A DNA stretch of 6,041 nucleotides from Streptomyces speibonae (GCA_000715605.1 KL568542.1:17763-23803); one strand, 5' to 3'. Shown: positions 1 to 5,765, counted from the stretch's first letter. The notes: generated by a model not told the origin, from the letters alone. A program made the numbers and translations.

Positions 1-2
1 AG

Positions 3-21
3 AGATGTGTATAAGAGACAG
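3..21 (+). other. Tn5/Nextera mosaic-end adapter (library artefact)
   Basis: Bases 3-21 read AGATGTGTATAAGAGACAG, an exact match to the 19-bp Tn5 transposase mosaic end used in Nextera library adapters. It sits at the very edge of the window and is AT-rich against GC-rich flanks, so it is untrimmed adapter rather than genome. Bases 1-2 (AG) do not match the bases that precede the mosaic end in the standard read 1 or read 2 adapters as I remember them. They would fit the tail of a second mosaic end in tandem, but two bases prove nothing. Genomic sequence starts at about base 22. Confidence 0.96.
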
Positions 22-833
22 ATGTACGGCAGTTTGGCGTGGCTGTCGTCGACCGTGTCGCCGTGTCCCGGGAAGTGCTTGGCCGTGGCCGCGACGTGCG
101 CCGACTCGTAGCCGCGGACCTCCGACGCGACGAGTGCGGCGACGGCCCGCGGGTCGGAGCCGAAGGAGCGGACGCCGATGACGGGGTTGGCCGGGTTGAC
201 GTTGACGTCGGCCACCGGCGAGTAGTTCTGACGGATGCCCAGGGCGCGCAGCTCGCGGCCCGCGATCCGGCCGAGGCTGCGGGCGTCGGCGCGGGAGCCG
301 CCCGCCCCGATCGCCATCGCCCCGGGGAACAGCGTCGCGGGCTCGCCCACCCGGGCCACGATGCCGTGCTCCTGGTCGGTGGAGATCAGCACGGGGAGCC
401 CGCGCGGCAGGCCGAGGGAGGCCTTCTGGATGCCGTTGGACAGGTCGGCGATCTGGTGCGGGGAGCGGGTGTTGTGCGCCCAGGCGAAGTAGATGATGCC
501 GCCGACCCGGTACTTCTCGAGCAGTTCGGCGGCCGTGCGGACGCCGATCTCCTTGAGGTTGGCGTCGATGTCGGCCTGGTCCGGATCGGTGGCGGAGTGG
601 CCGTAGACCCGCATCACGAACAGCTGGCCGACCTTCTCTTCCAGGCTCATGCGGGAGATGAGGGCGCGCAGCTTTCTGTCGTGTGCTCCGTCGTGGGCGG
701 GGGAGCCGGCGGCCGCGTGGGCGGTCCCGCCGGCCGCCAGGGCGGTGGTGACGCCCGCCGTCGCGGCGATGACGGCGCGTCTGGACGGACGTGCGGTGCT
801 TCCATCCGGGCTTCCGGTGCTGCTGTCGGGCAC
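22..833 (-). CDS. Secreted glycoside hydrolase family 3, beta-N-acetylhexosaminidase type (5' part only)
   Basis: Probable exported enzyme that removes terminal N-acetylglucosamine from chitin- or peptidoglycan-derived sugars. The start is GTG at 833-831, preceded by AAAGGAG (845-839) with 5 nt spacing. Residues about 15-41 form a Tat-like signal: SRRAVIA twin-arginine motif (R18, R19), a hydrophobic stretch, then AHAAA, a likely cleavage site near residue 40. The GH3 N-terminal barrel follows, with RMSLEEKVGQLF (61-72), GGIIYF (111-116), STDQEHG (151-157, substrate-binding Asp153), and KHFPGHGDT (252-260) followed by DDSH (262-265). The KHFPGHG...DSH pattern is the NagZ-type signature whose His acts as general acid/base. 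The reading frame is open to the edge (270 codons), where the contig ends. The nucleophile Asp and the rest of the protein are missing because of the contig break, not because of a mutation. Secreted actinobacterial members of this type are roughly 600 residues from memory, so about half is present. Family is certain; the exact substrate is inferred. Confidence 0.93.
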
Positions 834-838
834 GTGCG

Positions 839-845
839 CTCCTTT
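839..845 (-). promoter_or_regulatory. Ribosome binding site fixing the GH3 GTG start
   Basis: AAAGGAG on the minus strand, 5 nt before GTG at 833. It is the only good Shine-Dalgarno match upstream of the Tat signal and decides the start codon. Confidence 0.75.
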
Positions 846-881
846 GGAAGGTGATCCGCGGGGACCGGGGATCCGCTGAAG

Positions 882-924
882 GAAACTGCCAGGAGGTCAC
901 CAATATCTGGGAAGTTTCTGCCAG
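882..924. repeat. Paired repeats flanking the GH3 -10 region, candidate operator
   Basis: GAAACTGCCAG (882-892) and GTTTCTGCCAG (914-924) share an identical CTGCCAG (886-892 and 918-924), exactly 32 bp apart, about three helical turns. In addition GAAACT (882-887) and AGTTTC (913-918) are inverted copies. One repeat overlaps the spacer and edge of the candidate -35; the other lies at the predicted transcription start. This is where a repressor would bind. AGAAACTTCC-like sites resemble the GAAAGTTTC-type palindromes I associate with sugar-responsive ROK-type repressors in actinobacteria; that link is from memory and unproven. Confidence 0.45.
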
Positions 925-928
925 TCAA
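900..928 (-). promoter_or_regulatory. Candidate promoter of the GH3 gene
   Basis: On the minus strand, TTGACT (928-923) matches five of six bases of the -35 consensus. It is followed after 17 nt by TATTGG (905-900), a poor -10 that matches only its first three bases; GATATT (907-902, 15-nt spacer) is an alternative. Transcription would start near 893, leaving a leader of about 60 nt before GTG 833. The -35 and spacing are good; the -10 is weak, so this is probable rather than certain. Confidence 0.5.
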
Positions 929-952
929 GGGCGCGCGCACCAACCGGAAGGG

Positions 953-993
953 GCCGTCATCGGCGCTGAGGAGGGGGCCGCGCCGATGACGGC
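953..993 (-). terminator. Strong hairpin, 14-bp perfect stem, probable lysR terminator/insulator
   Basis: Bases 953-966 (GCCGTCATCGGCGC) are perfectly complementary to 980-993, with a 13-nt loop (967-979). The stem is GC-rich with no mismatch. There is no T-run on either side, as is usual for actinobacterial terminators. It lies 179 bp past the lysR stop and 25 bp before the GH3 -35 box in the direction of transcription. It would therefore stop read-through into the GH3 promoter. A role as an RNA or DNA regulatory element cannot be excluded. Confidence 0.55.
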
Positions 994-1032
994 GTGCTGC
1001 CGGCCGCGGCACGGCGGAGAGGGTGGGCCGGG

Positions 1033-1052
1033 GATCGCCGCCGGCGGCGATC
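1033..1052. repeat. Perfect 20-bp palindrome
   Basis: GATCGCCGCCGGCGGCGATC reads the same on both strands with no loop. It may be a dimeric regulator site or part of the termination region after lysR. The surrounding sequence is very GC-rich, which makes such palindromes more likely by chance, so function is uncertain. Confidence 0.4.
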
Positions 1053-1152
1053 GCCGACACCGCACCACGGAGACTCGTCCGGCAACCTGCCCATGGGACG
1101 GGCGGGGACGGCGACGGGTTCCCCACCCGGTCCGGATTCCGCCCACCGCGGT

Positions 1153-1167
1153 GCCCGGGATCCGGGC
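1153..1167 (-). terminator. Short hairpin just after the lysR stop
   Basis: GCCCGG (1153-1158), a 3-nt loop (GAT), then CCGGGC (1162-1167). It begins 4 nt after the lysR stop codon. A 6-bp all-GC stem without a T-run may act as a terminator or protect the mRNA 3' end; the evidence is structural only. Confidence 0.35.
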
Positions 1168-1171
1168 GGGG

Positions 1172-2089
1172 TCAGCGGGGCGTGTGCGCCGACACCGCGG
1201 GCCAGTGCTCGCCCAGCGTGCGCACCGTCTCCGCGATCGCCGGACGACGGGCCGCCCCGGTGCGCCACAGCGCGTACAGCCGCCGTACGGGCATGGGGTC
1301 GAGGGGCACCTCCACCACGCCCTCGGGCAGCGGACCGCGCCCCAGCCGGGGGATCAGCGCGATGCCGAGCCCGGACGCGACCAGCGCCACCAGGGTGGGG
1401 TTCTCGTCGGCCTGGTGGACGATCTCCGGCTCGTGCCCGGCCGCGCGCAGGGTGCGCACCAGCCACTCGTGGCAGACCCGCCCCGGCGGCTGGCAGATCC
1501 ACCGCTCACCGCCCAGCTCCGCCCGCCGCACCGCCGTACGCCCCGCGAACGGATGCCCCTCGGGCACCAGCAGATCGCACAGGTCGTCCCCGATGACCGC
1601 CTGCTCCACACCCGCCGGCGCGGGCAGCGGCGCGATGTCCCAGTCGTGCGCGATCACCAGGTCGACGGTGCCCTTGGCGACCAGGTCGACCGAGAGATGC
1701 GGGTCGATCTCGGTGAGCCGGGTGTCGAGCGCGGGGTGACGGCGGGCCAGGTCGGCCAGGACGGGCGGCATCAGCCCGCGTGCCGCCGAGGCGAACGCGG
1801 CGATGGTCAGCCGTCCGGCCGGCACCCCGCGCCGCTCCTCCAGCTCCGTCTCCGCCCGCTCCACGATGGCGATCAGCTCCCGGGCGGCGCGCACCAGTTG
1901 ATGCGCCTCGTCGGTGAGCCGTACGCCCCGGCCCTCCCGCTCCAGCAGCACGGTCCGGGTCTCCCGCTCCAGCTTGGCGATCTGCTGGGACACGGCGGAC
2001 GAGGTGTACCCGAGCGCCGCGGCGGCGGCGCCGACGGTGCCGTGCACGGAGACGGCGTGCAGGGCGCGCAGACGCTGGAGGTCGAGCAT
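1172..2089 (-). CDS. LysR-family transcriptional regulator
   Basis: Cytoplasmic DNA-binding regulator of 305 residues, the normal length for the family. The N-terminal winged helix-turn-helix is at residues about 1-60: LDLQRLRALHAV, then HGTVGAAAAALGYTSSAVSQ as the helix-turn-helix and QQIAKLE after it. A linker helix follows (about 62-90, ending near ELEERR). The effector-binding domain spans about 92-300, with the typical opening GRLTIAAFASAARGLMPPVL and a late VASGLGIALIPRLG segment (237-250). The start is ATG 2089-2087, preceded by GGGGAG (2103-2098) with 8 nt spacing; the longer open frame upstream lies antisense to eamA and is not real. It is divergent from eamA across a 93-bp gap, the classic LysR arrangement, so eamA is its likely target and autoregulation is likely. 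The effector is unknown; an amino acid such as cysteine or O-acetylserine would fit the neighbour but is not shown by the sequence. Confidence 0.95.
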   Translation of the reverse strand: MLDLQRLRALHAVSVHGTVGAAAAALGYTSSAVSQQIAKLERETRTVLLEREGRGVRLTDEAHQLVRAARELIAIVERAETELEERRGVPAGRLTIAAFASAARGLMPPVLADLARRHPALDTRLTEIDPHLSVDLVAKGTVDLVIAHDWDIAPLPAPAGVEQAVIGDDLCDLLVPEGHPFAGRTAVRRAELGGERWICQPPGRVCHEWLVRTLRAAGHEPEIVHQADENPTLVALVASGLGIALIPRLGRGPLPEGVVEVPLDPMPVRRLYALWRTGAARRPAIAETVRTLGEHWPAVSAHTPR

Positions 2090-2182
2090 GACGGCGGCTC
2101 CCCGATCGGTTAGCGGTTCTTCATCCAACCATGCAGGAATCATCGCTGGTGCTGAAGTGTGACGGGCGGTGATGCTCGACGC
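2090..2182. promoter_or_regulatory. Divergent lysR/eamA control region
   Basis: This 93-bp gap must hold both promoters and the LysR site. It is less GC-rich than its surroundings (2110-2160). Visible elements are the lysR Shine-Dalgarno GGGGAG (2103-2098, minus strand), CTTCA (2119-2123) facing TGAAG (2153-2157), and ATG-N7-CAT (2131-2143). No good -35/-10 pair stands out on either strand and no clean T-N11-A LysR box is seen, so the exact binding site is not assigned. Confidence 0.6.
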
Positions 2183-3097
2183 ATGCGACCTTCCCACGTG
2201 CTCCTCGCCGTCCTCGTCACCGCCGTGTGGGGCGTCAACTTCACCGTCATCGAGGTCGGCCTCGACCACTTCCCGCCGCTGCTCTTCTCCGCCCTGCGCT
2301 TCCTCGTGGCGGCGCTGCCCGCGGTGTTCCTCGTGGGGCGGCCCAAGGTGGCGTGGAAGTGGATCGTGGGCGTCGGCCTGGCGCTGGGGGTGGCCAAGTT
2401 CGGGCTGCTGTTCGTCGGCATGGACGCCGGGATGCCGGGCGGCCTGTCCTCCCTGGTGCTCCAGATCCAGGCCGTCTTCACCGCCCTTTTCGCCTTCGTG
2501 CTGCTCGGTGAACGCCCCTCCCGGGTCCGCCTGGTGGGCATGGCGGTGGCGGTGGCCGGCATCGGGGTGGCGGCGGTCGACGAGGGCACCTCGGGGCCGC
2601 TGCTCGGCTTCGCCCTGGTGGTCGCGGCGGCGGCCTGCTGGGGCGTCTCCAACATCCTCACCCGCAAGGCGGCACCGCCGGACGCCCTCAACTTCATGAT
2701 TCGGGTGAGCACGGTTCCGGTCCTGCCGCTGCTCGCGCTCTCCCTGCTGCTGGAGGGCCCCGCGGCCGGCCTCGACGCGCTGCGCGGCCTGGACTGGCGG
2801 GGCGCGGGCACGGTGCTCTTCGTCGCCTGGGTCGCCACGGTCTTCGGCTTCGGCGCCTGGGGCTGGCTGCTGCGCCGCCACCCCGCCTCCACGGTCGCGC
2901 CCTTCTCCCTGCTCGTCCCGGTCTTCGGCATGTCCTCGGCCGCCCTGTTCCTGGGCGAACCGGTCACCGCGCTGCGGTGGTGCGCGGCGGCGCTGCTGGT
3001 GGGCGGGGTGGCCCTGGCGTCGATGCCGCCGCGCTCCCGCCCGGCGCCGGCCACGCCGTCCGCGCGGCGCAGGGAGGACTCCCCGGTGGGCGGATGA
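2183..3097 (+). CDS. eamA: EamA-like DMT-family exporter (O-acetylserine/cysteine exporter type)
   Basis: Integral membrane protein of 304 residues with two EamA repeats and about ten predicted membrane helices (approximately 5-25, 33-52, 60-80, 84-107, 115-132, 139-157, 175-190, 208-230, 238-257, 263-281). Compared from memory with E. coli EamA (YdeD), which exports O-acetylserine and cysteine, it keeps VWGVNF (15-20), the LRF after helix 2, GRPKV (52-56), GMPGGLSSLVLQIQAVFT (83-100), LGER (108-111), and SLLVPVFGMSSAALFLGE (242-259). The start is taken as ATG 2183 because the family protein begins at MRPSHVLLA. An in-frame GTG at 2159 would add eight polar residues. Neither start has a convincing Shine-Dalgarno. 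The C-terminal tail (about 283-304) is arginine- and proline-rich and probably cytoplasmic. Family is certain; the substrate is inferred from similarity and DMT exporters vary in cargo. Confidence 0.9.
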   Translation: MRPSHVLLAVLVTAVWGVNFTVIEVGLDHFPPLLFSALRFLVAALPAVFLVGRPKVAWKWIVGVGLALGVAKFGLLFVGMDAGMPGGLSSLVLQIQAVFTALFAFVLLGERPSRVRLVGMAVAVAGIGVAAVDEGTSGPLLGFALVVAAAACWGVSNILTRKAAPPDALNFMIRVSTVPVLPLLALSLLLEGPAAGLDALRGLDWRGAGTVLFVAWVATVFGFGAWGWLLRRHPASTVAPFSLLVPVFGMSSAALFLGEPVTALRWCAAALLVGGVALASMPPRSRPAPATPSARRREDSPVGG

Positions 3098-3115
3098 GAG
3101 CGACCGATCGTCGGA

Positions 3116-3553
3116 CTACGCGGAAGGGGAGACCTGTTGGCGTACCCACGCGGGGTCGGGGTTGGTGTGGGCCCGCCCCGCCACGACGACGGTCGGCACG
3201 GTCTCGTTGCCGTCGTTGACCGCCCGCACCGCCGCGGCGCCTTCCGGGTCGCGCCAGATGTCGACCCAGTACAACCGCCGGGCGCCGCGCCCCAGCCGGA
3301 GGCGCAGCCGCATGCAGTACCGGCATCCCGGCCGCCAGTACACGACCGGCCGTCCGTCGACCGCACTGCGGCGCTCCGCCTCCTTCGCCCCGACCGGCCT
3401 CGGAAAGATCAGGGGCGAATACAGACCGCCGAGCACCAGAAACACCGTCAGCAGCACCACGGCCGTGCCGGGACTCCCCTCGAGCAGCCGCACGGCCGCG
3501 ACGACGGAGCCGCTGGCCACGAGCAGCATCGGCAGAATCCAGGCGCGCATCAT
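3116..3553 (-). CDS. Membrane-anchored glutaredoxin/mycoredoxin-like protein
   Basis: Protein of 145 residues. Two hydrophobic segments at about 4-22 and 29-47 form a membrane hairpin. A glutaredoxin-like domain starts at about residue 68 with RPVVYWRPGCRYCMRLR. C77 and C80 form a CxxC redox pair, and T118-V119-P120 is the conserved cis-proline loop of thioredoxin-fold proteins. Actinobacteria use mycothiol instead of glutathione, so a mycoredoxin-like thiol-disulfide role is likely. By the short loop between helices, both ends should face the same side, probably the cytoplasm given the arginines near C80, but this is inference. The start is ATG 3553; a second ATG follows at 3550. There is no Shine-Dalgarno, but TAGTCT lies 8 nt upstream, suggesting a leaderless mRNA. 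It is convergent with eamA, whose stop is only 18 bp away. Confidence 0.88.
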   Translation of the reverse strand: MMRAWILPMLLVASGSVVAAVRLLEGSPGTAVVLLTVFLVLGGLYSPLIFPRPVGAKEAERRSAVDGRPVVYWRPGCRYCMRLRLRLGRGARRLYWVDIWRDPEGAAAVRAVNDGNETVPTVVVAGRAHTNPDPAWVRQQVSPSA

Positions 3554-3561
3554 GATGTCGC

Positions 3562-3567
3562 AGACTA
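3562..3567 (-). promoter_or_regulatory. Candidate -10 box of the glutaredoxin-like gene
   Basis: TAGTCT (3567-3562, minus strand) fits TANNNT and lies 8 nt before ATG 3553, which would put the transcript start at or next to the start codon. No clear -35 is visible at 16-19 nt; CCGACA is seen, but at 15 nt. Confidence 0.4.
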
Positions 3568-3618
3568 TCGGGGCGCCGAGCCTGTCGGGACCCTCCCGCG
3601 CGGCCCTCCGGACGGGGG

Positions 3619-4848
3619 TCAGCCCGCGGGGGAACCCTCACGCAGCTCCGGCGTGCTCGTGGCGACGTACACCACCGCGAGCAGGCACAGCAGACCGCCC
3701 GTCACCAGGGCCGTCGCACCCGAGGTCGCGCCCGCCACCAGCCCCGCGCGCATGTTGCCCAGATGCGGACCCGCCTGTCCGACGATCTGCTCGGCGGCGG
3801 TCACCCGGCCCAGCAGGGCGTCGGGGGTACGGGTCTGCACGATCGTGGTGCGCGAGAGCACGGAGAGGGCGTCGGCCGCCCCGGCCACGACCAGCAGCCC
3901 CATTCCGGTCCAGGGGCTGGTCATGATGCCGAACGAGGCCAGCGCGGCACCCCAGACGCCGGCACCGCAGAGCATGACGAGACCCGGACGGCCCCGCCGG
4001 GTCACCGCCCCGGACAACGCCGAGGCGGTCACTCCGCCGATCGCGACGGACGACATGAACAGGCCCAGCGTGCGCGGGTCACCGCCGAACCGCTCGTGGT
4101 TGATCAGCGGGAAGAGGCTGACCGGCATCGACATCACGGTGGCGGCGAGGTCGGTGACGAGCGCGCCGCGCACCACCCGGTGGCCGGCCAGGAAACGCAG
4201 CCCGTCCAGCACGCCGTGCAGTCCGCCCCGCGAGGGCTCCCCCTCGGGCGGCAGCGCGGGCAGGCCGAACGCGCCGTAGAAGGCGACGAGAAAGCTCAGT
4301 GAGTCCAGCAGATAACAGACGCCGATGCCGAACCAGCCGAGCAGCAGGCCCCCGAGAGCGGGACCGACCAGCATCATCGACTGGGCGGTGACCTGGTAGA
4401 GCGCGAGGCCCGAGGCGACCTGCTCCTTGGGCAGCAACCGGGGTACGAACACCCCGGCGGCCGGGCCGGCGACCGCCGCGCAGGCGGACTGGGCGGCGAC
4501 CAGGGCGAGCACCCCGGTCACCGGTACCCGGCCGGTGAATCCCTGGACCGCCAGCAGCAGTGAGCACAGTGCCTGCCCCACCGTCGCCGCGAGGAAGATC
4601 CGGCGCCGGTCGCCCCGGTCGACCCAGGCTCCGGCGACCAGCCCGAAGCACACCAGCGGCAGTGCCTGCGCGAGACCCACCGCACCGCTCCAGGCGGCGC
4701 TGTGCGTCATCTCCCACACCTGGTACATGACGGTGACCATGGTCATGAAGCCGCCGAGCACGGACACCGTCCGCCCGATCAGCAGCCGTCTGAACACCGG
4801 TGAGGCACGCAGCGGACGCACATCGATGAACGTGCGCGACACGCTCAT
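3619..4848 (-). CDS. MFS transporter, EntS/MFS_3-type exporter
   Basis: Major facilitator of 409 residues, a normal length for twelve membrane helices. The N-terminal pattern VFRRLLIGRTVSVLGGFMT (18-36), then PLVCFGLVAGAWVDRGDRRR (64-83, the loop 2-3 motif A equivalent), is typical of the EntS-like branch. So is the C-terminal half segment SRTTIVQTRTPDALLGRVTA (332-351) followed by GPHLGNMRAG (360-369). Family members export siderophores such as enterobactin, or drugs and macrolides; no siderophore genes are in the window, so the cargo is unknown. The start is ATG 4848. It lacks a Shine-Dalgarno; the next in-frame possibility is GTG two codons later. It follows the TIM-barrel gene on the same strand after a 90-bp gap and precedes the glutaredoxin-like gene by 65 bp. 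Confidence 0.92.
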   Translation of the reverse strand: MSVSRTFIDVRPLRASPVFRRLLIGRTVSVLGGFMTMVTVMYQVWEMTHSAAWSGAVGLAQALPLVCFGLVAGAWVDRGDRRRIFLAATVGQALCSLLLAVQGFTGRVPVTGVLALVAAQSACAAVAGPAAGVFVPRLLPKEQVASGLALYQVTAQSMMLVGPALGGLLLGWFGIGVCYLLDSLSFLVAFYGAFGLPALPPEGEPSRGGLHGVLDGLRFLAGHRVVRGALVTDLAATVMSMPVSLFPLINHERFGGDPRTLGLFMSSVAIGGVTASALSGAVTRRGRPGLVMLCGAGVWGAALASFGIMTSPWTGMGLLVVAGAADALSVLSRTTIVQTRTPDALLGRVTAAEQIVGQAGPHLGNMRAGLVAGATSGATALVTGGLLCLLAVVYVATSTPELREGSPAG

Positions 4849-4891
4849 GAGGGCAGGACCGGGCCGAGGGCGGGCTGAGGCACGGCTGGGG

Positions 4892-4897
4892 ACGCTA
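4892..4897 (-). promoter_or_regulatory. Candidate -10 box of the MFS gene
   Basis: TAGCGT (4897-4892, minus strand) fits TANNNT and would give a leader of about 36 nt before ATG 4848. No good -35 is visible. A 5-bp stem (4899-4903 with 4908-4912, CCCC loop on the plus strand) lies directly upstream and may be a weak terminator of the preceding gene. Confidence 0.3.
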
Positions 4898-4938
4898 TCG
4901 GCCCCCCGGCCGCCCCTGCCACCGATTTCTTCCCGCTG

Positions 4939-5739
4939 TCAGGCGGACTCGGTCAGCAGCCGCGCCAGGTGCTCGCGCCCCGGGGTGAGCAGACCGGGCA
5001 GCGGCGCCGCCGTCTCGTACCAGCGCTTCTCGTACTCCCAGCACAGCCAGCCGTCCCAGTTGTGGCGGGAGAGGACCTCCACGACCTCGGCGAGCGGCAG
5101 GACGCCCGCGCCGAGCGGAAGCGGAGTGGTGTCCTCGGCGGAGGCGATGTCCTTGACCTGGACATAGCCGAGGTGCGGGGAGAGCGCCGCGAAGCTCTCG
5201 GCGGGCTGTTCGCCGCCGAGCCAGGTGTGCATCACGTCCCACAGCGCGCCCACGCGGGGGTGGCCGACCAGACCGAGGACCCGCATCGCGTCGGCGCCCG
5301 TGCGGTGGGAGTCGTGGGTCTCCAGCAGGATGCGTACGCCCTGGTCGGCGGCGTGCTCGGCGGCCGAGCCCAGCCGTCGCGCGGCCGTGGCGTCGGCCTC
5401 CTCGGGGCTCTGCCCGGTGCCGCCGCCCGGGAAGACCCGGACGAAGGGGGCGCCGATGTCACGGGCGAGGTCCAGGAGGGCGCGCAGTTCGGCGAGCACG
5501 GGCTCGTCGGCACCGGGGGCGGCCACCCGTGCATACCCGGCGAGGCCCAGGATCTCGACCCCGGCCTCCTTGAACTCCGCGGCCACATCGGCGCGTTGCG
5601 CGGGAGTCAGGTCGGCGTGAACGGGTTCCTCGGCGTGGGCGCGCAGCTCGACGCCGTGATACCCGTGCGCCGTGGCAAGCCCCACCACATCACCGAGTGC
5701 CAGACCGGGAACCCCGAGGGTGGAGAACGCGAACTTCAT
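4939..5739 (-). CDS. Xylose isomerase-like TIM-barrel protein (sugar phosphate isomerase/epimerase family)
   Basis: Cytoplasmic protein of 266 residues with a single AP-endonuclease-2/xylose-isomerase-like barrel, the usual length for the family. Visible landmarks are MKFAFSTLGVPGL at the N-terminus, GYHGVELR (26-33), PFVRVFPGG (98-106), RILLETH (136-142), ALWDVMHTW (165-173), YVQVKD (192-197) and WEYEKRW (234-240). By family pattern the divalent-metal ligands would be Glu140, Asp168, His171 and Glu235. The strand that often reads HxHxKD reads YVQVKD here, so Gln194 replaces a common His ligand. Members isomerise or epimerise sugars, sugar acids or inosose; the substrate cannot be read from sequence. 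The start is ATG 5739, supported by TAGTGT 7 nt upstream and no Shine-Dalgarno. An upstream frame from GTG 5880 would run through an intergenic repeat and is rejected. The preceding probable LacI-family gene suggests a role in carbohydrate use. Confidence 0.9.
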   Translation of the reverse strand: MKFAFSTLGVPGLALGDVVGLATAHGYHGVELRAHAEEPVHADLTPAQRADVAAEFKEAGVEILGLAGYARVAAPGADEPVLAELRALLDLARDIGAPFVRVFPGGGTGQSPEEADATAARRLGSAAEHAADQGVRILLETHDSHRTGADAMRVLGLVGHPRVGALWDVMHTWLGGEQPAESFAALSPHLGYVQVKDIASAEDTTPLPLGAGVLPLAEVVEVLSRHNWDGWLCWEYEKRWYETAAPLPGLLTPGREHLARLLTESA

Positions 5740-5746
5740 GAGCCGG

Positions 5747-5752
5747 ACACTA
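5747..5752 (-). promoter_or_regulatory. Candidate -10 box giving a leaderless isomerase transcript
   Basis: TAGTGT (5752-5747, minus strand) is 7 nt from ATG 5739, placing the transcript start on or beside the A of the start codon. No ribosome binding site exists in between. There is no recognisable -35; that position is taken by the palindrome at 5766-5779. Confidence 0.5.
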
Positions 5753-5765
5753 CCCCGCCCACCCC

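Larger units (their letters stand above)
834..1171. other. Gene-free gap (338 bp) between lysR 3' end and GH3 5' end
   Basis: No coding sequence is convincing here on either strand; the open frames are by-products of high GC. Following lysR transcription (right to left) the gap holds a short hairpin just after the lysR stop (1153-1167), a perfect 20-bp palindrome (1033-1052), a 7-bp stem with one weak pair (994-1000 with 1006-1012), a perfect 14-bp stem (953-993), and then the GH3 promoter with paired GAAACT/AGTTTC repeats (882-928). The order suggests that lysR transcripts end in the structured part and GH3 starts from its own promoter. That reading is inference. Confidence 0.7.

Noticed and set aside
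39..854. Long plus-strand open frame opposite the glycosidase
   Set aside because: It is the antisense of a gene with clear GH3 motifs; its translation is low-complexity Arg/Gly/Asp/Ala-rich as expected for a high-GC shadow.
834..1171. DasR (GlcNAc regulon) operator before the glycosidase
   Set aside because: I see no sequence resembling the ACTGGTCTAGACCA-type dre site in this gap.
986..2113. Possible plus-strand gene from ATG 986 with GAGGAGG upstream
   Set aside because: The SD-like bases lie in the loop of the 953-993 hairpin, and the frame then runs antisense through lysR with no recognisable domain and Arg/Pro/Gly-rich composition.
2119..2157. CTTCA...TGAAG and ATG-N7-CAT as a LysR box
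   Set aside because: The arms are short, their inner parts are not symmetric, and no T-N11-A core fits cleanly, so only the region as a whole is annotated.
2159..2182. Eight-residue N-terminal extension of eamA from GTG 2159
   Set aside because: Family proteins begin at the residues encoded from ATG 2183, and the extension adds only polar residues ahead of helix 1. A leaderless start at 2159 is not fully excluded.
3104..3114. Hairpin CCGA-TCG-TCGG in the 18-bp gap between eamA and the glutaredoxin-like gene as a shared terminator
   Set aside because: A 4-bp stem with no T-run is too weak to call a terminator, although the convergent layout would need one.
3137..4279. Long plus-strand open frames opposite the glutaredoxin-like and MFS genes
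   Set aside because: Antisense to two well-supported genes; composition is Pro/Arg/Ser/Thr-rich with no family resemblance.
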